The position numbers and the translations under genes were made by a program. The notes beneath the pieces were generated by a model. It did not search any database, was not told the DNA's origin, and saw only the letters and a list, made by a program, of their open reading frames with translations. DNA of 64,000 nt, taken from the NCBI GenBank assembly GCA_025403435.1, contig CM046350.1:34414062-34478061 (forward strand). The letters are read 5' to 3'. This stretch comes from Artocarpus heterophyllus. Taxonomy: Eukaryota > Streptophyta > Magnoliopsida > Rosales > Moraceae. Positions 20,488 through 32,408 of the stretch are shown one piece after another (position 1 is the first letter of the stretch; each line of letters starts with the position of its first letter).

Positions 20488-22540
20488 TGTTGGGTTTGGT
20501 GCCCTAAAAACTGTGACATTATACTTATTGTTAATAAATAAATAAAGTGACATTTATTATTATTTTGGTTGTTTATATGTGTTATGAATACATTTATAAA
20601 CAACGAGAAAATTTCATGATTATTTATGTCACTATAAATTTAGCATATAAGTGTTATATGCTTAGGGAAAAAAATTATAGATAATAATCTAAATAGTCCA
20701 TAATAATTAATTAAAGTTTAGGATCTTTAATTATATATTACAAGTACGGTTCAATCTCATTTAGAATGAAATAGTCATTATCCGGGCTATTAATATAGAG
20801 ACATTGAATTAGAGGTACTTTATATAATGAGATTGTATAGGACTGGACCAGATAAATTATGAATCTCTAATAATCATCAGTTACAAATAAAGTATTCAAA
20901 TTTATCACTATGATGATCATGTATTTGACAGTCTTAATCCTAAGTATTTATTAGACTCCTATTTATGACATTATGTTTTTTGACTTGCATGGTAAGACTT
21001 GTGTAAGCACAGATCATAAATTAGCATCTTGGAAACATAATGTAATAAATGGCTGGGAATAATATTATACAAATATGAAATCCATTCATTCCCTATGGAA
21101 GTTAGAAAAATAGTTCTCTTGAGTGATAATTCAAGGTTTGAACAGTAGAGCGCTCGTTCATAATAAGATTATGAATTAACTGTTCATTAGAGAATTATTG
21201 GAACTCAATGATAAAGATATAATAAGAGAGGTAAACGAAAATTGAACCTAGCTCTTATTATGAACTATTTATGGAGGACTGACTTATATGTAATGATTAT
21301 ATCAATGGACTACTCGCTAGTTTTCTTTGAGTAATTTTACTATAATCTCAAGAGTTTAGTTTCAGGTTTCTAGTGGAATAACACTGAAACTAATAAATTT
21401 GGCACATTAATCAAAGAGTTTAATTAATAGTCAAATTTATTGGAGCTTGGGTTATAGGTCCATTGGTCCCCAATACTACCTCTGTAACACTATATTGGAT
21501 TTATGTATGGAATGAATTATACATATTTAGTTTAGAATTATTGAATTCTAAATTAATTATTTCACACTTGAATTATTAATGTGATACAAAAAAATGTTCT
21601 CTGTGACACATAATATAATGTGATAAATGTTGTCACATTTAACTAAGCGTTAGTTAATTAATTACTTGATTGTTTTTAAATTCTATTCTTAAGTAAATGT
21701 GATTTATTTTTGAATTTAGATTTAGATATATATATATATATATATATATATATGGTTTTGAGCCAAATCTTTTTATATATATAAAATTTTATAATATATT
21801 AATATATATATATTAATTAATTAAAAAAATGAAACGTAAAGTTACGTTTCCATTTTTACATTATATATATATATATATGAATCACTTTTGACATGATTCG
21901 TTTAAAAAATAAAAATAAAAAAAAGAAGGAAGAAAGAAAGTTAACGATTTCTTTACGTAAACTTAATTTATATATATATATTAAAAAGTTTAAACGAATT
22001 TTTTTTATTCGTTTTTTAGAATTAAAAAAAAAGGAAAGGAAAAGGTTAGAATCATGCAAATATATCATTTCTCTATATATCTGATATGGTGGTTATTTCA
22101 AATGGGAAATCAATTGAAAAATTACTAATGGCTCAGATATAAAATGGAGAGATAACAGTTATCTCAATGAGATTTTTTTTCATTCACGTAACTTTTGCAA
22201 AATACCCAAAGAGAAAAATTGAGAGTTCTTCTCTGAGAAAAAAAATGTCTGCTATCTCATGTGTTGAGTACATAGCAGATTTAGAAAAGTGTGAGGAAAA
22301 TTTATTGTTGCAGTTTGACGCCCACTCATCTTTCTATTGGTGTGGAGGCTTAAATTGGAAGATCGTGGTATCAAAGAGGAAAGCTAGGATACCATTATAG
22401 TCTTCAAAAGGTTAGTAAAAATTCCTAAAGCTTTCTATAATTAAAATTATATATCTGTTTTCGATGAACAAAGTTTTTAGAAAATTTTTGTTTGTCAACA
22501 ATCCGTTCCTTCCGCTGCGTTTCATATTTTAACTCCAATA
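20488..22540 (+). repeat. Middle LTR (LTR2) of the copia insertion
   Basis: It begins TGTTGGGTTTGGTGCCC after a polypurine tract and ends AACTCCAATA, where the final CA has become TA. Length is 2053 bp. A TATA box (TATAAAA) lies at 22138-22144. It is at once the 3' LTR of the deleted first interior and the 5' LTR of the complete interior, because a primer binding site follows directly. It contains TA dinucleotide tracts at about 21727-21752 and 21863-21878 and the palindrome at 21831-21850. Confidence 0.9.
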
Positions 22541-22542
22541 AA

Positions 22543-22557
22543 TGGCATCAGAGCGGG
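22543..22557 (+). other. Primer binding site, tRNA-iMet type
   Basis: TGGCATCAGAGCGGG begins two bases after LTR2. It differs by one base from the TGGTATCAGAGC typical of plant copia elements primed by initiator methionine tRNA. Confidence 0.8.
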
Positions 22558-24125
22558 TTATAGCATATATAATTTCAATTAACATGATTTTATTTTGATA
22601 ATATCATGTTTTTGATGCATGTTTACGGGCACTTTGCATCTTTGTAATTTTTGTTCATGTGATGAATGGTTATTTATGAATGGATTTTTGGTCGTTAATT
22701 ATATGGTCATTTTGGATTAGTAATTTTATTTTCAATTTGTTAGATCAATCTGTGTAAACCCATAAAGGGGTATAGGCTTTTGTAATTTATTATTATTTTT
22801 TTTCTTTTCTTTTCTTTTCTCCTCTCATTCACCTACTACACGTGGAGCAATGAAGAAAAAGAAGTTCATTAGATCTTTGGGCCTAGTTGAGAACTTTGGG
22901 CCTATCAAATTTCAAAGGTAATCCAACAGATTGTTGCATAGTAAACCACCTGATGAAGACTGCAAAAATTGGAGCAGGGAATTATGTATAACTTACAAGA
23001 AGACCTTTGTAATATTTTTTCTTCTCTTATTTTTTTATGGGTTGTAATTTTAATTATCCAAAAGGACCCGGTCAAAAATCTATTGTTTATCTTCATGCAT
23101 TATTTTAATGTGATGATTGTGATAACATGTTTATATATTATAACATGTCATCTAGGAAAGTGCCCACTTATAGTTATTGTAACATGACATGCATACACTT
23201 GCATATTATTTTTTTTATAAAGGTGTTTATAAAATGATTTAATATGTGTTAGAATTAATTTAATGAGATTAAATTAATTGGGTTGGTTTTATAGAATCTT
23301 AATCAACCGAATAATGTAAATTTAGTTTTAATAGTTAAGACTTGGTAAAATTCACATTAATTCTAAGTTATCTAATTTTAAATTGTTTAATATTCAGTAA
23401 CTTAGACAATACATAATAAATTTAGATTTTTAAAAAATCTAGTAATTTATTTAAGTGTAAGTAGAATGGGATTCTATTAACACATAATATAACCTAATAA
23501 TTAAAAATTGTTTTTATTTACTAAAGTTATGAAACATATGATGTTTTATAAGATAAAACACATCTTTTAAAATAATGAGTGGGAGAAGGTAATACGACAA
23601 TATAACATGCGGTCTCCACTATTAGCATAATACTGTGAGATTTAGGTGGCGCCTCGCGACGCTTTGATTTCATCCTCCCTACGGAGGGTGTCCATTTAAA
23701 TCAATAACAAGGTTGGCTTCCAAGAGATAGGATTTTACAATGTATTTCAAAATTGACCTACCCTACAGCGACAATTTTTAGTTAAGTTGATAAAATTCAA
23801 AATAGTGGGTTGCACTCATAAAGTCGTAATTAAATTGTTAATTATATCTTGACCAAATATAAACGGTTATTAACAAATATAGAAAATATAAGATATTTTG
23901 AATATATTTATTAATTAAGAATGTCTCAATTCAATTCATAAATAATTTGACCTACTCTATGGTGACACTTTATTTATTAAAATTGAATAATCGTGGAATT
24001 AGTAAAATATTATTTTGTGTTTTTTCATATACATCATGCATCACGTTTAGTATTCCAAAACATATATTTATGATGTTTATGCAACCATTTAATTTATGTT
24101 ATTTTATTTATTTATCACAGCAACA
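22558..24125 (+). other. Untranslated leader of the copia element
   Basis: About 1.6 kb of non-coding sequence between the primer binding site and gag. It includes a TTTTC repeat (22799-22820) and several short frames of no recognisable content (such as 22969-23187). A leader of this length recurs in the B and C copies in this window. Confidence 0.6.
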
Positions 24126-27100
24126 ATGTCTAATATAATCATCGCTATTCTCTCAAATGAAAAATTAACCGGAGATAATTTGTCAAGTGGAAGAGTAACA
24201 TGAACATTGTACTAATTTGTAAAAATTATAATTTTGTCCTGACGGAGGAATGTCCTCCATCGCCTGCTGCCAATGCTCCTCATAATGTACGAGAAGTATA
24301 TGATCATTGGATCCAGGCAAACAATAAGGCCCACTGCTTCCTTTTAGCTAGCATGTCTGACGTGCTTAGGATGGAGCACGGAAGCATGGAAACTGCTTAT
24401 GAGATAATGCAGTCTTTACAAGACATATTTGGTAAACCTTCTGAAAAGGCAGGCTATGAAGCTGTTAAGGTGGTAATGAATGCCAGAATGAAGGCATGCA
24501 TTTCGGTCAGAGAACATGTTCTCAACATGGTTAACTATTCCCATGAGGCCGAAGTGAATGAGGCAATGATAGATGAAGCCACACAGGTGGGGATGATTTT
24601 GGAAACCCTCTCCCCTGCGTTTCTTTAGTTCAAAAGCAACTATTTCATGAACAAGCTGAAATATAATATGACTGAGTTGCTTAATGAGCTTCAAACCTTA
24701 GAGTCTATTTCGAAAGAAAAAACTAAAGAAGCTGAGGCAAATGTTGCAGAAGCTCAACCTTCCTCTTCTGCTCGAAAGAATAAGAAGAGGAAGAGAACTG
24801 AAGGAAGTGGTAAGTCTAAAAATAGAGGGCAACCTAAGAAGAACAAAAGCAACAACAACCAAAAGAGCTCAAAACAAAAGAAGCCCAAAGGAAAATGTTT
24901 CCACTACGGCATAGTTGAGCACTGGAAGAGAAACTACAAGAAGTATCTTCACGAGCTCAAAGAAAAGAAGAACAACGGTAAATCAGATTTACTCGTTTTA
25001 AAAGCTTGTTTAGTTGAAGATGATACTTCACCTTGGATAATTGATTCAGGGGCAACTAATCATGTTTGTTCTTCTTTGCAGATGCTTAGTTCTTCAAAGG
25101 AGCTTGCCGATGGGGAGCAAACGATGAGAGTGGGAACATGAGAGGTTGTTTCGGCAAGAGCAGTGTGAGTTTTTAAACTTTATTTTAGAAATAAGTTTTT
25201 AATTTTGGACAATGTTTATTGCATTCCTTGTTTTCGTAAAAATTTGATTTCTATTTCCAGGTTGTTTTAACAAATGTTTAATGTTTCTTTTAATAATAAT
25301 TATGTTAATATTTCTAGAAATGGTTTGAATATTTGTTCTGCGTATTTGAAAAATGGGCTTTACACTTTAAGGCCCAACAAAAAATCACTGCTCAATACCG
25401 AAATGTTCAAAGTTGAATAACCAAAACCCAAGAAGCAAAAGATTTCTTCTGATAATGAAACATACCTATGACACCTTAGATTAGATCACGTTAACCTTGA
25501 CAGAATTAACAGACTAGTAAAGGATGGTCCTTTAAAAGAACTAAAAGTTAGTTCTCTACTAGTTTGTGAATCTTGTCTTGAAGGTAAAATGACTAAAAGG
25601 TCTTTCTCTGCAAAAGGCGAAAAGGGCCAAGGAACCACTTAAGCTAATACATTCGGACGTCTGCAATCCATTTAATGTGCAAGCACGTGGTGGTTACGAA
25701 TATTTCATCACATTTATTGATGATTATTCGAGGTATGGATACATATACCTAATGCAAAGGAAATATGAAACTTTTAGAAAGTTCAAAGAATTCCAAGTGG
25801 AAGCTGAAAAGCAATTAGGAAAGAAGGTGAAGACTCTTCAATCTGATCGAGGAGGGGAATACCTTGATACTGAATTCAAGGACTACATGATAGAATATGG
25901 TATTCTATCACAACTCACCGCACCTGGAACACCACAACAAAATGGTGTTGCAGAGAGAAGAAATCAGACGTTGCTTGATATGGTAAGATCCATGCTCAGC
26001 TACTCATCATTACCCACTTCATTTTGAGGATATGCACTACATACTGTAGTATATCTTCTAAACATAGTTTCATCTAAGTCTATTCTAAAATCACCTTTAG
26101 AGTTATGGAATGGTCGCAAACCTAGTATGCGACATATCCGTATATGGGGGTGTCCAGCACATGTGCTGAAAGGAAAGACTAGGAAGTTGGAACCACGTTT
26201 TGAAGTATGCTTATTTGTGGGATACCCAGAGGGAACGAGGGGAGGTTTGTTTTATAGTCCACAAGAAAAGAAGGTATTTGTATTGACAAATGCCACTTTT
26301 TTAGAGAATGATTATATGACAAACTATAAACCTCGTAGCAAAATTGTACTTGAAGAGTTATTTTTTGATCAAATTAGACCGCAACCGACAACCATTGTTG
26401 AAGGACAAAATGAGGAGACCACATCTCCCAATCAGAATATCATACCACCTCGACGTAATAGGAGGGTTGTAAGACTACCTGTTTGCTACAGGGAAATTGG
26501 AAAAGCACATGTTGCTATTTCTGATTATGGTGAGGATGATCCATTGACATATCGTGATGCAATGGAATATTCTGAAAAGGAGAAATGGCTAGAGGCTATG
26601 AACCTTGAAATGGAGTCCATATATTCCAATTCAATATGGGAACTTGTAGATTTACCTGAAGGGATAAAACCCATAGGTGCAAATGGATTTACAAGAAGAA
26701 AAGAGGAGTGGATGGGAAAGTTGAGACTTTCAAAGCTAGGCTGGTGGCAAAGGGTTATACCCAAAAGGAGAGAGTTGACTATGAAGAAACTTTCTCGCCT
26801 GCAGCTATGCTTAAATCCCTTCGGATTCTTTTATCCATTGCTGCTTATCTTGATTATAAGATATGGCAAATGGATGTCAAGACTGCCTTTTTGAATGGCT
26901 ATCTTGAGGAAAGCATTTATATGGTGCAACCAGAAGGGTTTGTAGTCAAAGGTCAAGGCAAAAAGTTTGTAAGTTGCAGAGGTCCATCTATGGACATAAG
27001 CAAGCTTCAAGATCATAGAACTTGAGATTTGATAAGGCAATCAAATCTTATGGTTTCGATCAAAATATTGATGAACCTTGTGTATACAAGTATATCAAAG

Positions 27101-28112
27101 ATAAGAAGGTGGTCTCCTTAGTTCTTTATGTAGATGATATCCTACTCATTTGGAATGATGTAGGCGTATTATCTAATTTAAAGAAATGGCTCGCAAACCA
27201 TTTCCAAATGAAAGATTTGGGAGAGGCAAGTTATGTTCTTGGAATCCAACTCATAAGAGATCGCAAGAACAAACTGTTAGCACTGTCTCAGCATCGTATA
27301 TCGATAAAGTGCTTATCAGATTTTCGATGCAAAATTCCAAGAAAGGTAATTTACCTACACGTCATGGAGTTTATCTTTCAAAAGAGCAGTGTCCTAAGAC
27401 ACCTCAAGAGGAAGAAAACATGAGATGGGTACCCTATACATCTACAGTAGGAAGTCTAATGTATGCCATGTTGTGTATAAGACCTGACATTTGCTATGCG
27501 GTGGGTATAGTCAGTCGGTATCAATCCAACCCAGGATTAGATCATTGGGTAGCGGTTAAACATATTCTCAAGTATCTCAGGAGAACGAGAAACTATATGT
27601 TGGTATATTCCGGTGAGAATTTGATTCCTATTGGATACACTGATTTTGATTTTCAATCAGACAAAGACACACGTAAATCTACATCTAGATCAGTGTTTAC
27701 TTTTGGTGGTGGAGCCATAGTTTGGAGAAACGTCAAACAATCTTGTATTGCTAATTCAACTATGGAAGCTGAATATGTGGCTGCTTGTGAAGCAGCTAAA
27801 GAAGCTATTTGACTCTGTAAGTTCTTAAATGATCTGGAAGTAGTTCCAGGAATGGATAAACCACTCACATTGTATTGTGATAATAGTGGTGCAGTGGCAA
27901 ATTCAAGAGAACCTATAAGCCACAAAAGAGGAAAGTATATAGAGAGAAAATATCATTTGATCAGAGAAATAGTACATCGAGGTGATGTAGAAGTTGTGAA
28001 GATAGCGTCGAAAAATAACCTTGCTGACCCTTTCACCATGACGTTACCTGCAAAGAGCTTTAAGGGACACTTAGAAGGCTTAGGTCTTAGAGACATGTCT
28101 CACATGCTTTAG
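24126..28112 (+). pseudogene. Copia gag-pol, full length but broken
   Basis: Complete copia domain order. Gag runs from the ATG at 24126, with a frameshift near 24178 and a stop at 24626-24628. The zinc knuckle at about 24896-24937 has its second and third Cys as Tyr. Protease has DSGATNHVC with GAT at 25043. A stop at 25139 ends that frame. Integrase (25677-26027) keeps [17 protein letters not shown] and NGVAERRNQ. Then come FVGYPEGTRGG (about 26214), RT with LYVDDILL at 27127-27138, and RNase H with TDFDFQSD, MEAEYVAA and LYCDNSGAV. Further frameshifts lie near 26690, 26970 and 27300, with stops near 26026, 27024 and 27811. The final stop is 28110-28112, followed by the polypurine tract AGGAAAGTGGGAGAT. 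It cannot encode a functional polyprotein but keeps most catalytic motifs. Confidence 0.94.
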
Positions 28113-28125
28113 GAAAGTGGGAGAT

Positions 28126-30190
28126 TGTTGGGTTTGATGCCCTAAAAGCTGTGACATTGTACTTATTGTTAATAAATAAATAAAGTAACATTTATTATTA
28201 TTTTGGTTGCTTATATGTGTTATGAATACATTTATAAACATCGAGAAAATTTCATGATTATTTATGTCACTATAAATTTGGTATATAAGTGTTATATGCT
28301 TAGGGAAAAAAATTATAGATAATAATCTAAATAGTCCATAATAATTAATTAAAGTTTAGGATCTTTAATTATATATTACAAGTATTGTCCAATCTCATTT
28401 AGAATGAAATAGTCATTATCCGGGCTATTAATGTAGAGACATTGGATTGGAGGTACTTTATATAATGAGATCGTATAGGATTGGACCAGATAAATTATGA
28501 ATCTCTAATAATCATCAGTTACAAATAAAGTATTCAAATTTATCACTATGATGATCATATATTTGACAGTCTTAATCCTAAGTATTTATTAGACTCCTAT
28601 TTATGACATTATGTTTTTTGACTTGCATGGTAAGACTTGTGTAAGCACAGATCATAACTTAGCATCTTTGAAACATAATGTAATAAATGGCTGGGGATAA
28701 TATTATACAGATATGGAATCCATTTCTTCCCTATGGAAGTTAGAAAAATAGTTCTCTTGAGTGATAATTCAAGGTTTGAACAGTAGAGCGCTCGTCAATA
28801 ATAAGATTATCAATTAACTGTTCATTAGAGAATTATTGGAACTCAAGGATAAAGATATAATAAGAGAGGTAAACGAAAATTGAACTTAGCTCTTATTATG
28901 AACTATTAATGGAGGACTGACTTATATGTAATGTTTATATCAATGGACTACTCGCTAATTTTCTTTGAGTAATTTTACTATAATCTCAAGAGTTCAGTTC
29001 CAGGTTTTTAGTAGAACAACACTAAAACTAATAAATTTGGCACATTAATCAAAGAGTTTAATTAATAGTCAAATTTATTGGAGCTTGAGTTATAGGTCTA
29101 TAGGTCCCTAATACTACCTCTGCAACACTATATTGGATTTATGCATGGAATGAATTATACATATTTAGTTTGGAATTATTGAATTCTAAATTAATTATTT
29201 CACACTTGAATTATTAATGTGATATAGAAAAATGTTCTCTGTGACACATAATGTAATGTGATAAATGTTGTCACATTTAACTGAGCATTAGTTAATTAAT
29301 TAATTGTTTGTTTTTAAAATCTATTCTTAAGTAAATGTGATTTATTTTTGAATTTAGATTTAGATATACATATATATATATATATATAGTTTTGAACCAA
29401 TCTTTTTATATATATAAGATTTTATAATATGTTAATATATATATATTAATTAATTAAAAAAATGAAACGTAAAGTTACGTTTCCATTTTTACGTTATATA
29501 TATATATATATATGTGAATCACGTTTGACATGATTTGTTTAAAAAATAAAAATAAAAAAAAGAAGGAAGAAAGAAAGTTAACGATTTCTTTACGTAAACT
29601 TAATTTATATATATATATATATATATATTAAAAAGTTAAAACGAATTTTTTTTATTCGTTTTTTAGAATAAAAAAAAAGAAAAGGAAAAGGTTAGAATCA
29701 TGCAAATATATCATTTCTCTACATATCTGATATGGTGGTTATTTCAAATGGGAAATCAATTGAAAAATTACTAATGACTCAGATATAAAAGGGAGAGATA
29801 ACAGTTATCTCAATGAGATTTTTTTTTCATTCACGTAACTTTTACAAAATACCCAAAGAGAAAAACTGAGACTTCTTCTCTGAGAAAAAAAAAGGTCTGC
29901 TGTCTCATGTGTTGAGTATATAGTAGATTTAGAAAAGTGTGAGGAAAATTCATTCTTGTATTTTGACGCCCACTCGTCTTTCTATTAATGTGGAGGCCTA
30001 GATTGGAAGATTGTGGTGTCAAAGAGGAAAGCTAGGATACCTTGATAGTCTTCAAAAAGGTTAGTAAAAATTCATAAAGCGTTTTATAATTAAAATTATA
30101 TATTTGTTCTCGATGAACAAAGTTTTCAAAAAAATTTTGTTTGTCAACGATCTGTTCCTTCCGCTGTGTCTCATATTTTAACTCCAACAG
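28126..30190 (+). repeat. Outer 3' LTR (LTR3) of the copia insertion
   Basis: It runs from TGTTGGGTTTGATGCCC to AACTCCAACA, 2065 bp, with both canonical ends kept. TATA box TATAAAA is at 29784-29790, and the palindrome shared by all three copies at 29464-29483. It differs from LTR2 by scattered substitutions and by the lengths of the TA tracts, so the insertion is not recent. GTTAT follows at 30191. Confidence 0.92.
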
Positions 30191-32408
30191 TTATAATGTA
30201 AAACTTTTATAATGCTATAGTATTTTTAACTAAAATTGATTAAACTATTAGTTTTAACCATACTTCTCAAACACCGTATTATTTACTTATTTATTTATTT
30301 ATGATAATTAAGGATATTTACTTTTATTATACCATCTCTTTTATATCCATCAAAAGTGATATTTTTGGTTTTTTATCTTATCAAATGTATACTCTCAAAT
30401 TAGATTTTTCTTTTTGAAAAGCCTCAAATTAAATTTAATATATATAGATGTTGTAACTACAATTAAATCAAACTAAATTTGCTAAAAATTTAGAAATTTG
30501 CTTAAGTTCATGGGCCCTTTAGTCATTATAATTAGGTACTAGTAAACTCATAAATTAGGTTAGTTATGTGAAGATAATCAAAAATTCATGTAATTTACTG
30601 AGTAAATGATTGACAACATAATCAAAATAGCAAAATAAAGATACCACACAATATCTATAGTAATTTGATCAGAATTGAGCTACGTTGAGGTGTGTTTCAC
30701 TATTTGCGAAACTTGATACAGATCACAATTATTCTTCTCAAAAAGCATAAATAAATGTCTATAGTGTTTTTTGTGGTGAGAAATGAGAGGAAAGAACAAA
30801 CAGGTGATGTCCCACTACAGAATGACAGGTGGTCGTGCATGTACGAGAGATACTTTGAACAATCCCAGAGTTTGTTCTTGAATTGATGTCCCACTACAAC
30901 ATGTATGTTACTCAGCTCTTGCCGAATGGGATGCGTACTTTTAGGTCTCATAGTGCTTGCAAAGGACGCGAACATTGGGTTTTCCATTGGCGACTTCTTG
31001 ACTTGCTATTGGATGAAACAGAACGACAAGAACCTGCGTTGCTACTATTTTGTGGATAGGAACGAATAGAAAGTTGGAGAAAAGATACTTCTTTATGTTG
31101 ATATCCAAAAAATCTAAAATCTGCCTGTCTTTCAAATCGCTTTCTTTTTCTCTTTCACTTTGGTCACTCAGGTGAGTCAATTACTTCATTTGTTTTTGGT
31201 GCAGTCGTTGCAACTAATCGTTACGTACTTTGTATGTTTTGCAGATCTCGACTCAAACCATCCGTCTCCAGCAAGCATAAAATGAAGGGGAAAGGCTATA
31301 TATACGAAGAAAGAGTTACTATTCATTGATTTTTATTAAATTTTTTAATTATTTTTTCTCCCTTCGGTTGCATCCAACACGGATGTAAACTATGAGATTT
31401 TTTTTTTCTTGCTGCCAAATGAATCAGTATTAAATGCTGATTGATTATAAATTTTTTTTCTTTTCTTCTCATGCTGGAAGCAGCATTGCAGCATGCTGAT
31501 TTTATTCAAAATCCTATGCAACACCGGTATCGATCAGACGCTTTTAGGACCACTGGATTCATTGACTGAGACAGGACGGACGGTGCGGATTGAAGTCAAA
31601 TGGCATACCTTAACTTTGAATCAAAGACTTGTTGTGAACCTTTCGATGGATCACAGAATTCTAATCGGATGAACATGAAGATGAGCTCAAGTGGGAAGCT
31701 CTGCACATGATCCGAGGCCCTTCTAAAGATACCCTAACATGCCGCAAGTGATTGAACGACTGTGGATGATTTGGCGGTTTGATCTGACAGGCCCAGGCAT
31801 GCCATGTGTCATTTCTTCTTTTGATTTTGTATTTTTTTTTATTTTTTTATTTTTTATGCATTTGATGTCTATTTTTACCTATTGTTGCACCGTTTTTTTT
31901 TTCGTTTTTTCTCTAGATTTCAATCTTAAATAAACAAGCACACTAGAATAAATTATTTTACAAACATAATATCTACAATGATTTTAAAAATATTTATTTT
32001 ACAATAAAACACACAAAACACATTATACATAAATAAAAATCTCTAAAATATACCAACCTTAATGGCTTCACACAGATAAATTATCTAAGGCTCAAAAATA
32101 TTTTTAAAAATTACCAAAAATATTATAAAACATATTTATAAACTAAAAACTTATTTCCAAACATTTTAAGACTCAAAATAAAATTACCACACACAATATT
32201 TATGATTTTAATTATTTACAAATTAAACATATATTTAACACACAAAACCGATTCTATAAATTACAAAAAAAAATTCTTAAACATAAATTTTTACCCTAAG
32301 ACACAAAAGCAATATAAAACACAAAAATGCTTTGATTAAGGGATTTAATGACAAATAATAATGCAAAACAAATGATTTTAGCTTTAGAAAATATGTATTT
32401 TTACACCA
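30191..32408. other. Gene-free stretch, nothing recognised
   Basis: AT-rich sequence. The left part should continue the host DNA interrupted at 18558. Frames on the minus strand at 30700-30987 and 30941-31180 translate to sequences I do not recognise. A more GC-balanced stretch at about 31500-31800 also shows no known motif. From about 31935 to 32400 the plus strand is A- and CA-rich with no coding signal and may already belong to the decayed gypsy element to its right. Confidence 0.4.

Noticed and set aside
30700..31180. Minus-strand frames as a host gene
   Set aside because: The two overlapping frames are short, lack recognisable motifs and have no convincing splice structure.
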